A program made the position numbers and the translations under genes. A DNA stretch of 11,010 bases from Deltaproteobacteria bacterium (GTDB lineage Bacteria > Desulfobacterota > Desulfobacteria > Desulfobacterales > SG8-13), in the NCBI GenBank assembly GCA_024639205.1, contig JAHEIV010000054.1, positions 1-11,010 of the forward strand, written 5' to 3'. The notes under the pieces are model-generated. The model saw only the letters and a program-made list of their open reading frames with translations. It ran no database searches and was not told the origin of the DNA. Shown in pieces: positions 1 to 5,910 of the stretch. Positions within the stretch are counted from its first letter, which is position 1. The number at the start of each line of letters is the position of its first letter.

Positions 1-142
1 CTACGTTGTAAGGGCTGCGCTCGTAAAACCGTAACTGGTCTGTCTCTGATATCACGTCAAAGGGGGGGGTGATAACGTCGGCCAGCGGGCCGACTTTTGC
101 ACTGTTGAATCGCACTGCCTTGAACGGTTGAATCTCCGCCAT
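1..142 (-). CDS. DUF1015-family protein, N-terminal fragment (runs off window)
   Basis: Reading the minus strand from an ATG at 142 gives 47 in-frame codons to the window edge. The peptide begins MAEIQPFKAVRFN and continues with LADVITPPFDVIS and ends near YERSPYNV. This matches the N-terminal pattern I know from the DUF1015 family (about 400 aa): an opening MA-I-PF-A-R-N block, a PPYDVI-like block and a P-N-V block. The start is supported by a Shine-Dalgarno-like GAGGTG (plus-strand 152-157) nine bases upstream. The family has no established biochemical role that I can state. An eight-C run (plus-strand G8, 62-69) encodes part of residues 25-27 and the frame is intact through it. The gene is divergent from the tRNA genes. 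Only about an eighth of the protein is visible, so identity rests on this N-terminal signature. Confidence 0.8.
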   Translation of the reverse strand, partial: MAEIQPFKAVRFNSAKVGPLADVITPPFDVISETDQLRFYERSPYNV

Positions 143-253
143 TTGACACTTCACCTCACACTGTTTGCGACCTGCTGGCCGAAATCGGGCAGAATGCAAG
201 ATCAGGTACTAAAAAGAAGCGATAAGTTCAAGACATTTTCAGCAATGGACCTG

Positions 254-282
254 TTGACACAAATCGCTAAACGGAGTATGAA
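254..282 (+). promoter_or_regulatory. Predicted sigma70 promoter for the tRNA-Ser pair
   Basis: A perfect -35 TTGACA (254-259) is followed after exactly 17 bases by TATGAA (277-282, 4 of 6 matches to TATAAT). The expected start point near 289 lies about 16 bases before the mature 5' end of the first tRNA at 305, a normal distance for a tRNA leader. Prediction by eye only. Confidence 0.65.
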
Positions 283-304
283 ACGGGCGCTGGAAGACAA
301 CGCT

Positions 305-396
305 GGAGAGGTGGCCGAGAGGCTGAAGGCTCCGCTCTCGAAAAGCGGTATCCTGTGAAAACGGGATCGTGGGTTCGAATCCCACCCTCTCCGCCA
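305..396 (+). tRNA. tRNA-Ser (anticodon CGA)
   Basis: This is a complete class II tRNA of 92 nt including an encoded CCA (394-396). Acceptor stem GGAGAGG (305-311) pairs with CCTCTCC (386-392), followed by discriminator G393. The anticodon stem CCGCT/AGCGG (332-336/344-348) encloses the loop CTCGAAA, with anticodon CGA at 339-341, which reads UCG codons. The long variable arm typical of serine tRNAs is a 7-bp stem (350-356/361-367, one G-T pair) closed by a GAAA loop. The T arm is GTGGG-TTCGAAT-CCCAC (369-385). A good promoter lies just upstream and a second serine tRNA follows 125 bp downstream. Confidence 0.97.
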
Positions 397-521
397 TCTT
401 ACCCGATCGGGTTAAAACGGATGGGTATCGAACGTCCACGATCTCCTGCGGCAACCGCTCCGCAGCAGTGGCCGATGGACGGGTGATGCCCAGTTTCATC
501 TGCGGTCCCGCCGAGTGCGAC

Positions 522-615
522 GGAGAGATGTCCGAGCTGGCTGAAGGAGCACGACTGGAAATCGTGTGTGCTGTCACAAGCGGCACCGAGGGTTCGAATC
601 CCTCTCTCTCCGCCA
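522..615 (+). tRNA. tRNA-Ser (anticodon GGA)
   Basis: This is a complete class II tRNA of 94 nt with encoded CCA (613-615). Acceptor stem GGAGAGA (522-528) pairs with TCTCTCC (605-611), with discriminator G612. The anticodon stem CACGA/TCGTG (550-554/562-566) holds the loop CTGGAAA. Anticodon GGA at 557-559 reads UCC and UCU. The variable arm forms a 7-bp stem with G-T pairs (568-574/580-586) around CACAA. The T arm is GAGGG-TTCGAAT-CCCTC (588-604). I see no separate promoter, so it is probably co-transcribed with the upstream tRNA. The 397-521 spacer holds a 12-bp palindrome (401-412) and a 6-bp hairpin (446-451/460-465) that could matter for processing. Confidence 0.97.
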
Positions 616-636
616 TTTAACCCGCTTATTTCACGT

Positions 637-652
637 GTCGCATTCGCTCATT
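637..652 (+). repeat. 16-bp direct repeat, copy 1
   Basis: GTCGCATTCGCTCATT here is identical to 4733-4748. This copy lies in the gap between tRNA-Ser(GGA) and dnaX. A 16-base exact match in 11 kb is unlikely by chance (roughly a few per cent), so a dispersed repeat remnant is possible. Confidence 0.4.
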
Positions 653-661
653 CGCGAAAAG

Positions 662-733
662 CACATCTCGATTCATCCGATCAGATGTGTGACCCCGCAG
701 AGCGGGGACGCTTCGGGGCGACCTGCCGGGGCG
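662..733 (+). other. Structured leader upstream of dnaX
   Basis: The 168-bp gap between the second tRNA and dnaX carries consecutive inverted repeats. CACATCT (662-668) pairs with AGATGTG (683-689). CCCCGC (693-698) pairs with GCGGGG (702-707) around AGA. CGC (709-711) can pair with GCG (718-720), and two further GGGG runs (715-718 and 728-731) could compete for the C run. None is followed by a T tract, so I do not call a terminator. It could be a tRNA processing structure or a dnaX leader. I looked for the conserved SRP RNA core, which often lies near dnaX in bacteria, and did not find it. Confidence 0.4.
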
Positions 734-783
734 TTATATCGAGACATCACTGCCGCCTGTACGGCCCTTTTGGGGAGTTAACC

Positions 784-2406
784 ATGTCCTACCTGGTGCT
801 GGCACGCAAATATCGTCCCCAGACATTCGAGGAAGTAATCGATCAGGACCATGTCATCCGAACCCTGACAAATGCGATCGCATCGGACCGGGTCGCGCAT
901 GCCGCCCTGTTCGCCGGACCCCGGGGCACGGGAAAAACTACCGTTGCCAGAATCCTGGCAAAAGCCATGAACTGCTCGCAAGGCCCCACCGCAACACCTT
1001 GCAATACCTGCCGATCCTGCCGCGACATTACCGCCGGCAGCGCCGTGGATGTGTTTGAAATCGACGGTGCCTCCAATAACAGTGTGGACCAGGTGCGCGA
1101 GCTCCGCGGCAACGTAAAGTACATGCCGGCCCACAGCGCCTACAAGATCTACATCATCGATGAAGTGCACATGCTCAGCATACCGGCGTTCAACGCCCTG
1201 CTGAAGACGCTCGAAGAACCGCCGGCCCACATCAAGTTCCTTTTTGCAACCACCGAACCGAACAAAATTCCCATCACCATCCTTTCGCGCTGCCAGCGTC
1301 ACGATTTCAGGCGCATCAAGCTCGAATCGATGACGGCCCACATGCAGTCCATCTGTGAAAAAGAGAATTTCCAGATATCTCCGGAGAACCTTTCGATCAT
1401 CGCCCGAGAGACCGGCGGAAGCATGCGCGATGCCCTCAGTCTGCTGGATCAGGTGATCACCTGCGCAGACGGGCCTGTGGACGACAAGCAGGTGATGGAT
1501 CTGCTGGGTGTGATCGATCGGCAGGTGATCTTCGATATCACCTCGGCCATCTTCACCGGTAATGCGACGGCCGTACTTGAAATTTTGGAGGAGATATACG
1601 ACCGCGGACACGATATGAAGCGGTTGCATTCGGATCTGCTGGAACATCTTCGTCATCTGCTGATCGTAAAGATGGGAAAAACCGTCTCCCGTCTGGTGGA
1701 TCTGCCGGGACATGAAATCGAGAAGATGCAGCGACAGGTTGCCGAAGTGTCGATTACCGCCATTCGGCAGTTCTTCGACCGGTTGTTTCAGGAAGAAGCC
1801 CGCATCAGGTACTCCATGCACCCGAAACTCGCCATGGAAATGGCGATTTTCCGCCTACTGGAAGTAAAGCCCACACTGCCGATCGAAGTGCTGATTGAAA
1901 AACTCGACCGCCTCCGGGAGGAAATGGATCACCAACCGCCGCAGTCGACACCCGATGATGATTCGGCGGGTGGAGAGTCCGCAGGGCCGACCGGTGGCAG
2001 GCTACCGAACACATCGGGAGAAAAGATCGATTTATCTTCGGCCTGGGAGCAAATCCAGCGGACCATCGCGACGGATCATCCCTCCCTGGCGGCTAATTTG
2101 TCGCGCTGCAAACCGACCCTGTCGACGGACGATCACATTGAACTGGAAGTAAATGGAAACGGATACCTCGGAATGATCCAGCGACCCGGAAATCTGGACA
2201 TCGTCGAAGGGGTCTGCAGCGAGGTATTCGCAAAAAAAATGCGTGTAACCGTCGTAACGCGCAACGGCCCGGATGAAGGCATCCAAAGAAAACAATTGGC
2301 CGAACGTAGAAAAGATGTAGCCCTTAACCATCCCCTGGTCACCGATGCACTCGAAATTTTCAATGGCCGGGTGGTGGATGTCAAATTTACTGCGGAGGAT
2401 GGATGA
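784..2406 (+). CDS. dnaX: DNA polymerase III subunit gamma/tau
   Basis: This 540-aa protein is the ATPase of the clamp-loader complex that loads the beta sliding clamp at the replication fork. The opening MSYLVLARKYRPQTF is the family signature. Walker A is GPRGTGKTT (residues 45-53). Zinc-module cysteines are C64, C73, C76 and C79. The DExx box is IIDEVHM (124-130). The sensor 1 region is LSRCQRHDF (from 167), with a GGSMRDALSLLDQ sensor 2 block after it. The C-terminal 140 or so residues are less conserved and end in a domain V-like segment. The longer open frame reaches back into the tRNA, but ATG 784 is preceded by GGGGAG (772-777) and matches the family start. Length is close to the short tau proteins. 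An A8 run at 2232-2239 in the right phase could permit slippage (see separate entry). ybaB overlaps its stop codon. Confidence 0.97.
   Translation: MSYLVLARKYRPQTFEEVIDQDHVIRTLTNAIASDRVAHAALFAGPRGTGKTTVARILAKAMNCSQGPTATPCNTCRSCRDITAGSAVDVFEIDGASNNSVDQVRELRGNVKYMPAHSAYKIYIIDEVHMLSIPAFNALLKTLEEPPAHIKFLFATTEPNKIPITILSRCQRHDFRRIKLESMTAHMQSICEKENFQISPENLSIIARETGGSMRDALSLLDQVITCADGPVDDKQVMDLLGVIDRQVIFDITSAIFTGNATAVLEILEEIYDRGHDMKRLHSDLLEHLRHLLIVKMGKTVSRLVDLPGHEIEKMQRQVAEVSITAIRQFFDRLFQEEARIRYSMHPKLAMEMAIFRLLEVKPTLPIEVLIEKLDRLREEMDHQPPQSTPDDDSAGGESAGPTGGRLPNTSGEKIDLSSAWEQIQRTIATDHPSLAANLSRCKPTLSTDDHIELEVNGNGYLGMIQRPGNLDIVEGVCSEVFAKKMRVTVVTRNGPDEGIQRKQLAERRKDVALNHPLVTDALEIFNGRVVDVKFTAEDG
2232..2239 (+). 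promoter_or_regulatory. A8 slippery run in dnaX, possible frameshift site
   Basis: Eight consecutive A residues are read GCA-AAA-AAA-ATG, so the heptamer A-AAA-AAA is in the phase required for -1 ribosomal slippage after codon 485. A -1 shift would read 12 new codons and stop at TGA 2274-2276 (about 497 aa). A +1 shift would stop at TAA 2246-2248 (about 487 aa). dnaX makes two products by ribosomal frameshifting in E. coli and by transcriptional slippage on an A run in Thermus, so the gene makes this more plausible than usual. No strong downstream stem-loop or upstream stimulator is evident by eye. Confidence 0.35.
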
Positions 2407-2717
2407 TGAAAGGCATGGCAAACATGATGAAGCAGGCCCAGAAGCTTCAGTCCAAAATGATGCAAATGCAGGAGGAACTGGCCCAACGGACCGTCGAGGC
2501 CAGCGCCGGCGGCGGTATGGTAAAAGTGGTTGCCAACGGCAGACAGCAGCTTGTCTCGGTGCAGATCGACAAGGAAGTCGTAGACCCCGAAGACGTGGAG
2601 ATGCTTCAGGATCTGGTACAGGCAGCCGTCAACGACGCTCTGGCTCGCTCCCAGGAGATGGCGAATTCCGAGATGAGCAAATTAACCGGTGGACTGAGCA
2701 TACCGGGTTTGACCTGA
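2406..2717 (+). CDS. ybaB: YbaB/EbfC nucleoid-associated protein
   Basis: This is a 103-aa basic/acidic dimeric DNA-binding protein of the YbaB/EbfC family, of normal length. The N-terminal Met- and Gln-rich helix (MKGMANMMKQAQKLQSKM) is followed by the central beta region AGGGMVKVVANGRQQLVSVQID, with the usual V-DPEDVEMLQDLV motif and a C-terminal helix ending in MSKLTGG. The start is ambiguous: ATG codons lie at 2403 and 2406. I chose 2406 because GGAGG (2394-2398) then has seven bases of spacing. Either way it overlaps the dnaX stop, which suggests translational coupling. The family binds DNA and is thought to shape the nucleoid or help recombination. The dnaX-ybaB-recR order is broadly conserved in bacteria, which supports the call. 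Confidence 0.95.
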   Translation: MKGMANMMKQAQKLQSKMMQMQEELAQRTVEASAGGGMVKVVANGRQQLVSVQIDKEVVDPEDVEMLQDLVQAAVNDALARSQEMANSEMSKLTGGLSIPGLT

Positions 2718-2834
2718 TACCGGAAGAAGCGGCATCTGTGTCGGCCGCAGTTGGATAACGGATCGGAAACCCATACTGGCGGCGGCGCTGCCGATGCGGT
2801 ACCCGGCTGCCCGATGCTCGCTGAAAAAGCACCG

Positions 2835-2850
2835 GCGGTGTCGACACCGC
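2835..2850. repeat. Perfect 16-bp palindrome in the ybaB-recR spacer
   Basis: GCGGTGTC followed immediately by GACACCGC is an exact 16-bp palindrome in the 246-bp gap (2718-2963) between ybaB and recR. It could be an operator for a dimeric regulator or a cruciform/hairpin. The rest of the gap shows no recognisable gene, promoter or RNA by eye. An in-frame open extension of recR crosses it, but it has no family support. Confidence 0.5.
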
Positions 2851-2963
2851 ATATTGGATCCTTCATTCAGCCGGCATCCCAAGAGCCGCATCCGGGCAGC
2901 TTCCGCAAAAAGTTTCAGCAAGCGCAGGTTCTAAAGAAGATAACCAGAGGGAGCGGAACCCAC

Positions 2964-3575
2964 ATGCACTATTATCCCCGAAGCATCCGCAATGCCATCC
3001 GCAGCATCTCGAGGCTGCCCGGCATTGGGGAAAAGACCGCTGAACGCCTGGCGATGCACATTCTGCGGACGCCGCGAGACGAAGCCGAACAGCTCGCCCG
3101 CAGCATTCTCGAGCTGAAGGCAAAAACCCTGCTCTGCCGACGATGCTTTGGCCTGAGCGATGCACCGGTCTGCAGTATCTGCAGCAATACCGGACGGGAC
3201 CAACGGCTGCTGTGTGTCGTCGAACAACCGGCGGACATGGTGTCGCTGGAGAAGTCGGGCGCCTTTAACGGGCTCTATTTTGTGCTGGGGGGCACCCTGT
3301 CGCCGATGGACGGTATCGGTCCGGGGGATCTGCGAATCCGGGAACTTGCAACGCGAATCGAGGAGGGAAAGGTTCGGGAAATTATCCTGGCCACCAGCAC
3401 AACGGTGGAGGGAGAATCTACGGCGGCATACCTGTCTGACACCCTGAAGCGATACCCGTTGAAATTGAGCCGGATCGCTTCAGGGGTGCCGATCGGAGGG
3501 GACCTGAAATACGTGGATCAGGTTACCTTGCGACGCGCAATGGAGGGACGTCGTGACATCACCCAGCGCAGCTGA
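2964..3575 (+). CDS. recR: Recombination mediator protein RecR
   Basis: This 203-aa protein, the usual length, is the RecR partner of RecO/RecF in loading RecA at gaps. The N-terminal helix-hairpin-helix lies around residues 14-30 (SRLPGIGEKTAERLAMHI). The zinc finger follows with C58, C61, C70 and C73. The Toprim domain starts near residue 82 with CVVEQPAD, then the VLGGTLSPMDGIGPGDL block (107-123), and near the end GVPIGGDLKYVD. The open frame extends 71 codons upstream, but ATG 2964 fits the family N-terminus (MHYYPRSI) and has AGAGGGAG (2946-2953) ten bases before it. The next gene starts inside its last 23 bases, implying coupled translation. The spacer to ybaB is unusually long for this otherwise compact cluster. 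Confidence 0.97.
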   Translation: MHYYPRSIRNAIRSISRLPGIGEKTAERLAMHILRTPRDEAEQLARSILELKAKTLLCRRCFGLSDAPVCSICSNTGRDQRLLCVVEQPADMVSLEKSGAFNGLYFVLGGTLSPMDGIGPGDLRIRELATRIEEGKVREIILATSTTVEGESTAAYLSDTLKRYPLKLSRIASGVPIGGDLKYVDQVTLRRAMEGRRDITQRS

Positions 3576-3957
3576 CGCCGACATCTTTGAATGCCGACGC
3601 TGCGGTGACTGCTGCCGGGGCTACGGCGGCACGGTTGTCGACGAAGCAGACATTCGCACTATTGCCAGATACCTGCATGTGAAACCCGAAACGTTTCGCG
3701 CCGGGTACTGCGACCGGTCCGGCAGCCGGCTGGTGCTGGCCCAGCAGTCCAACGGATACTGCGCCTTCTGGGACCAACTGTGCACCATCCACCCGGTAAA
3801 ACCCCGTATGTGCCGCGCCTGGCCGTATATTGAAAGCATCCTGGTGGATGTGGCAAACTGGCGTGCCATGGCCGGAATGTGCCCTGGGATCCGCACGGAC
3901 GTGGCAGATGAGCACATCATTGCCTGCGTGAAAGAAAAGCTGCGCATCGCATCCTGA
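3553..3957 (+). CDS. YkgJ-family cysteine cluster protein
   Basis: This 134-aa protein has the Cys pattern of the YkgJ/zinc- or iron-chelating cluster family. CRRCGDCCRG (C14, C17, C20, C21) opens the domain, then C53, C70 (NGYCAFW), C77 (CTIHPVKPRMCRAWP, with C87) and C109 (MCPG). The family is thought to bind zinc or an iron-sulfur cluster; its reaction is not established. It starts with GTG at 3553, five bases after GGAGGG (3542-3547), and overlaps recR by 23 bp, so it is almost certainly on the recR transcript. The C-terminus after residue 112 has no recognisable motif. It converges with the 93-aa minus-strand gene, with only 39 bp between stop codons and no clear terminator. Confidence 0.88.
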   Translation: MTSPSAADADIFECRRCGDCCRGYGGTVVDEADIRTIARYLHVKPETFRAGYCDRSGSRLVLAQQSNGYCAFWDQLCTIHPVKPRMCRAWPYIESILVDVANWRAMAGMCPGIRTDVADEHIIACVKEKLRIAS

Positions 3958-3996
3958 AATTTTCAACCCGGCTTCAACTGTTACAAGAGAACCGCG

Positions 3997-4278
3997 TTAG
4001 AACTTCCAGTGCTCGATACCGGTGAGCTGATAGGCGCTGCGGTCCTGCCGGTCGGTAAGCTGGAGGCGCAGGATGTTTTTCTGTTCCAGGAATTGGAGCT
4101 CTTCGGCAAGCGATTCGGTCGAGCCGTTCCAGATTTGCTCCAGGTTTTGTGTGGTAATGCTCTTGCCCGAATCGGCCAGCCCGCAGCAGAGCAAATACAA
4201 GGAAATGGTCTCGGTGGAAAGACCCATCCGGAAGATCAACTGATTCATGGACGGCCCGTCGCTGTGGTGGTCATGCAT
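3997..4278 (-). CDS. Conserved-looking small protein of unknown function
   Basis: This 93-aa protein begins MHDHHSDGPSMNQLIFRMG and ends GIEHWKF. I do not recognise a named family. What can be seen: a His/Asp-rich N-terminus, a hydrophobic helix (ETISLYLLCCGLADSGK, with a Cys pair at residues 31-32), a segment resembling a helix-turn-helix (ITTQNLEQIWNGSTESLAEELQFLEQKNIL), then a short basic/polar tail. A small winged-helix-like fold is a guess. The start at 4278 is supported by AGGAG six bases upstream, read on the minus strand. The open frame extends upstream, but that part lies opposite the murI remnant and looks non-coding. Any promoter would have to lie inside the remnant. The SD and the protein-like composition favour a real gene. 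Confidence 0.7.
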   Translation of the reverse strand: MHDHHSDGPSMNQLIFRMGLSTETISLYLLCCGLADSGKSITTQNLEQIWNGSTESLAEELQFLEQKNILRLQLTDRQDRSAYQLTGIEHWKF

Positions 4279-4303
4279 CGACAACTCCTGTGGTACAACT
4301 TGG

Positions 4304-4651
4304 GTTTTCGAAACCGATGGCTGGCTGAGGAATCCCGAAACAACGCGGATCGTCAAAAAATACCTTATGCCGCTGAAAGTGCGGCGTATCGACACCCTCA
4401 CCCTGGGGTGCACCCACTATCCACTGCTGAAAAAGACCATCCAGCGTAAGATCGGGCGCCGTGTTTTTGTTGTCGACTCCGCTGCCGCCGTGGCTGACGA
4501 CCTGCATGCCTTTTCTGACGGCGGTCAGCGGCCCGCCGCCGATCCGGCACCGGGCGGCCGGCTGCGCCTCTTTGTTTTCGATCGGACCGATCCGTTCGAA
4601 AAAATCGCCCACATGATTCTCGACCGCAAACTGCCGCTGGCGGTCATTGAG
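4304..4651 (+). pseudogene. murI: Glutamate racemase remnant, 5'-truncated
   Basis: An open plus-strand frame (start codon available at 4247, stop at 4810) contains about 116 residues that read as the C-terminal part of MurI: GWLRNPETTRIVKKYL, then IDTLTLGCTHYPLLKKTI, IGRRVFVVDSAAAVADDL, and RLRLFVFDRTDPFEKIAHM. MurI converts L- to D-glutamate for peptidoglycan using two catalytic cysteines. The second (in GCTHYP, codon 4409-4411) is present. The N-terminal half, with the DSG and CNT(A)S motifs and the first cysteine, is absent, and the unknown 93-aa gene occupies that DNA on the other strand. In the same frame, residues after about 4651 no longer resemble MurI and then overlap the end of mscS. 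No plausible SD precedes the fragment. I infer a deletion remnant, still frame-intact and therefore possibly recent; a functional MurI presumably lies elsewhere. Confidence 0.8.
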
Positions 4652-4732
4652 CACCCATTGTCGGCGGAAGACCGGCGTTCGGGGGAAAATGCTGCCGCAT
4701 CTGCTGCAAACCGCGGTCTGCATGTGCCGCAA

Positions 4733-4748
4733 GTCGCATTCGCTCATT
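4733..4748 (+). repeat. 16-bp direct repeat, copy 2
   Basis: Same 16 bases as 637-652. This copy spans the stop codon of mscS (4744-4746, minus strand) and the end of the murI remnant region, next to a rearranged stretch, which is consistent with repeat-linked rearrangement. Confidence 0.4.
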
Positions 4749-5892
4749 GGTCAGCCGGGTTCCTTCGAGGTTGGGAAGGCGTCTCTCCGGCAGGCACCGG
4801 CCCTTCATAGCGAATCTGAATGTCTCTTTTTGGATAAGGAATTTCAATTCCCTCTCGGTCGAATACCGTTTTGACATGATCCGTCACGTAAGAAATCGTG
4901 TTCATCCGCCTGCGGGCATCTTCTATCCAGACGCGCAGCTGTAAATTGACGGAGGACTCGCCGAAATTGCTCACCACCACAACAGGCGGCGGTTCCTTCG
5001 AAGCCCATGGCATCGATTCGGCGACCTCTAAAATCAGCTCCTTGGCCTTTTTCAGATTCGCATCATAGGCCACACCGATGTTCACCCGCACCCGGATTTT
5101 TGTATCGATGGTGGTGTAGTTGACAATGTCGCGCAGCATAATCTCGTTGTTGGGGATGATGATGACAATGTTGTCGGTGGTTCGGATCTTGGTGGCCCGC
5201 AGACCGATATCGATCACATCCCCCCAGGTAGCGCTGTTTTTGGGTGTCTGCCACAACTCGATGCGGTCCCCCACCTCAAAAGGCCGATCGATGATCAGCA
5301 GGATTCCGGCAATCACGTTGGACAGCGTATCCTTGGCGGCAAAGCCGACGGCCACCCCAGCAATCCCAGCACCGGCGATAAAGGGCATGACGTTCACACC
5401 CAGCATATCGAGCGCCAGAATACAGGCCAGTGCATATATCAGGGCACTGGCAAACCGGTTCAGGAGATCGAATACGATGTCGTCGATTTTGGTGTGCTCG
5501 ACGTCCAGTTGCTTTCGCAGCAACCGAAGCGCGATCTTCACAGAACCGGAGACGGGCACAGCGAATAGAACAATGAATACCGAAATATAAATCTTCTCGA
5601 TCAGCGCAACACCGAAAAGGCGGATCAGGTAGATCCCCAGCGTCAGCACAAGGGCATAATAAGCGCTGTTGCGCAACAGCTTGAAAATGGCGATATTGTT
5701 TTGGAAAAACTCCAGCCGGGAAAGCCGCCGGGCAAGGAATGCCAGCACTATTTTCAGGACGAACCAGGCGACCAGGGCGACCAGCAATGCCAGAACCGCT
5801 TTCGTGGCGGTCTGCACGTGGACGTTGGCGCCGATCAGCGAGTTGATCCAGCGGTCATAGGCGCTTAGTAACTTGTCCGGATTGAATTCCAT
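4744..5892 (-). CDS. MscS-family mechanosensitive ion channel
   Basis: This 382-aa inner-membrane protein opens under membrane tension to release solutes on osmotic downshock. Hydrophobic segments lie at about residues 31-53, 75-95, 100-120, 146-165 and 168-200. The last is the pore helix (AGAGIAGVAVGFAAKDTLSN), followed by the family's IIDRPFEVGDRIEL turn into the beta domain. A Gly/Ala-rich pore packing pattern and the IPNNE motif (near 246-250) are visible. The cytoplasmic domain runs to about residue 365, then a short Pro-rich tail. It is longer than E. coli MscS (286 aa) because of two extra N-terminal helices. The start could be ATG 5892 or TTG 5895. The SD is weak (GGGT). It follows sdhB by 18 bp, so it is probably co-transcribed with the sdh genes. 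The function call is sound, but the exact subfamily is not determined. Confidence 0.93.
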   Translation of the reverse strand: MEFNPDKLLSAYDRWINSLIGANVHVQTATKAVLALLVALVAWFVLKIVLAFLARRLSRLEFFQNNIAIFKLLRNSAYYALVLTLGIYLIRLFGVALIEKIYISVFIVLFAVPVSGSVKIALRLLRKQLDVEHTKIDDIVFDLLNRFASALIYALACILALDMLGVNVMPFIAGAGIAGVAVGFAAKDTLSNVIAGILLIIDRPFEVGDRIELWQTPKNSATWGDVIDIGLRATKIRTTDNIVIIIPNNEIMLRDIVNYTTIDTKIRVRVNIGVAYDANLKKAKELILEVAESMPWASKEPPPVVVVSNFGESSVNLQLRVWIEDARRRMNTISYVTDHVKTVFDREGIEIPYPKRDIQIRYEGPVPAGETPSQPRRNPADQ

Positions 5893-5910
5893 CAAAACAC
5901 CCGTGGGGAG

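Noticed and set aside
401..412. Palindrome ACCCGATCGGGT after the first tRNA as a terminator
   Set aside because: It is not followed by a T tract, and the second tRNA seems to depend on read-through.
305..615. tRNA-Ser genes as an integration site of a genomic island
   Set aside because: No integrase and no duplicated tRNA 3' end in the window; both tRNAs are complete.
239..616. 125-aa minus-strand open frame with MAEREGFEPSVP and MAERVGFEPT motifs
   Set aside because: It is the antisense of the two serine tRNAs. The GFEP-type peptide comes from the T-arm and acceptor sequence and is a known misannotation pattern.
616..783. SRP RNA gene (ffs) upstream of dnaX
   Set aside because: The conserved CAGG...GGAAG...AGCAG core is not present on either strand.
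778..1821. 347-aa minus-strand open frame
   Set aside because: Shadow of dnaX on the other strand, rich in His and Gly with no recognisable domain.
2751..2963. 71-codon in-frame N-terminal extension of RecR
   Set aside because: It has no SD at its start and no RecR homology. The ATG at 2964 matches the family start and has an SD.
4271..4747. 158-aa minus-strand open frame
   Set aside because: It is antisense to the murI remnant, whose homology is clear on the plus strand, and the peptide has no known domain.
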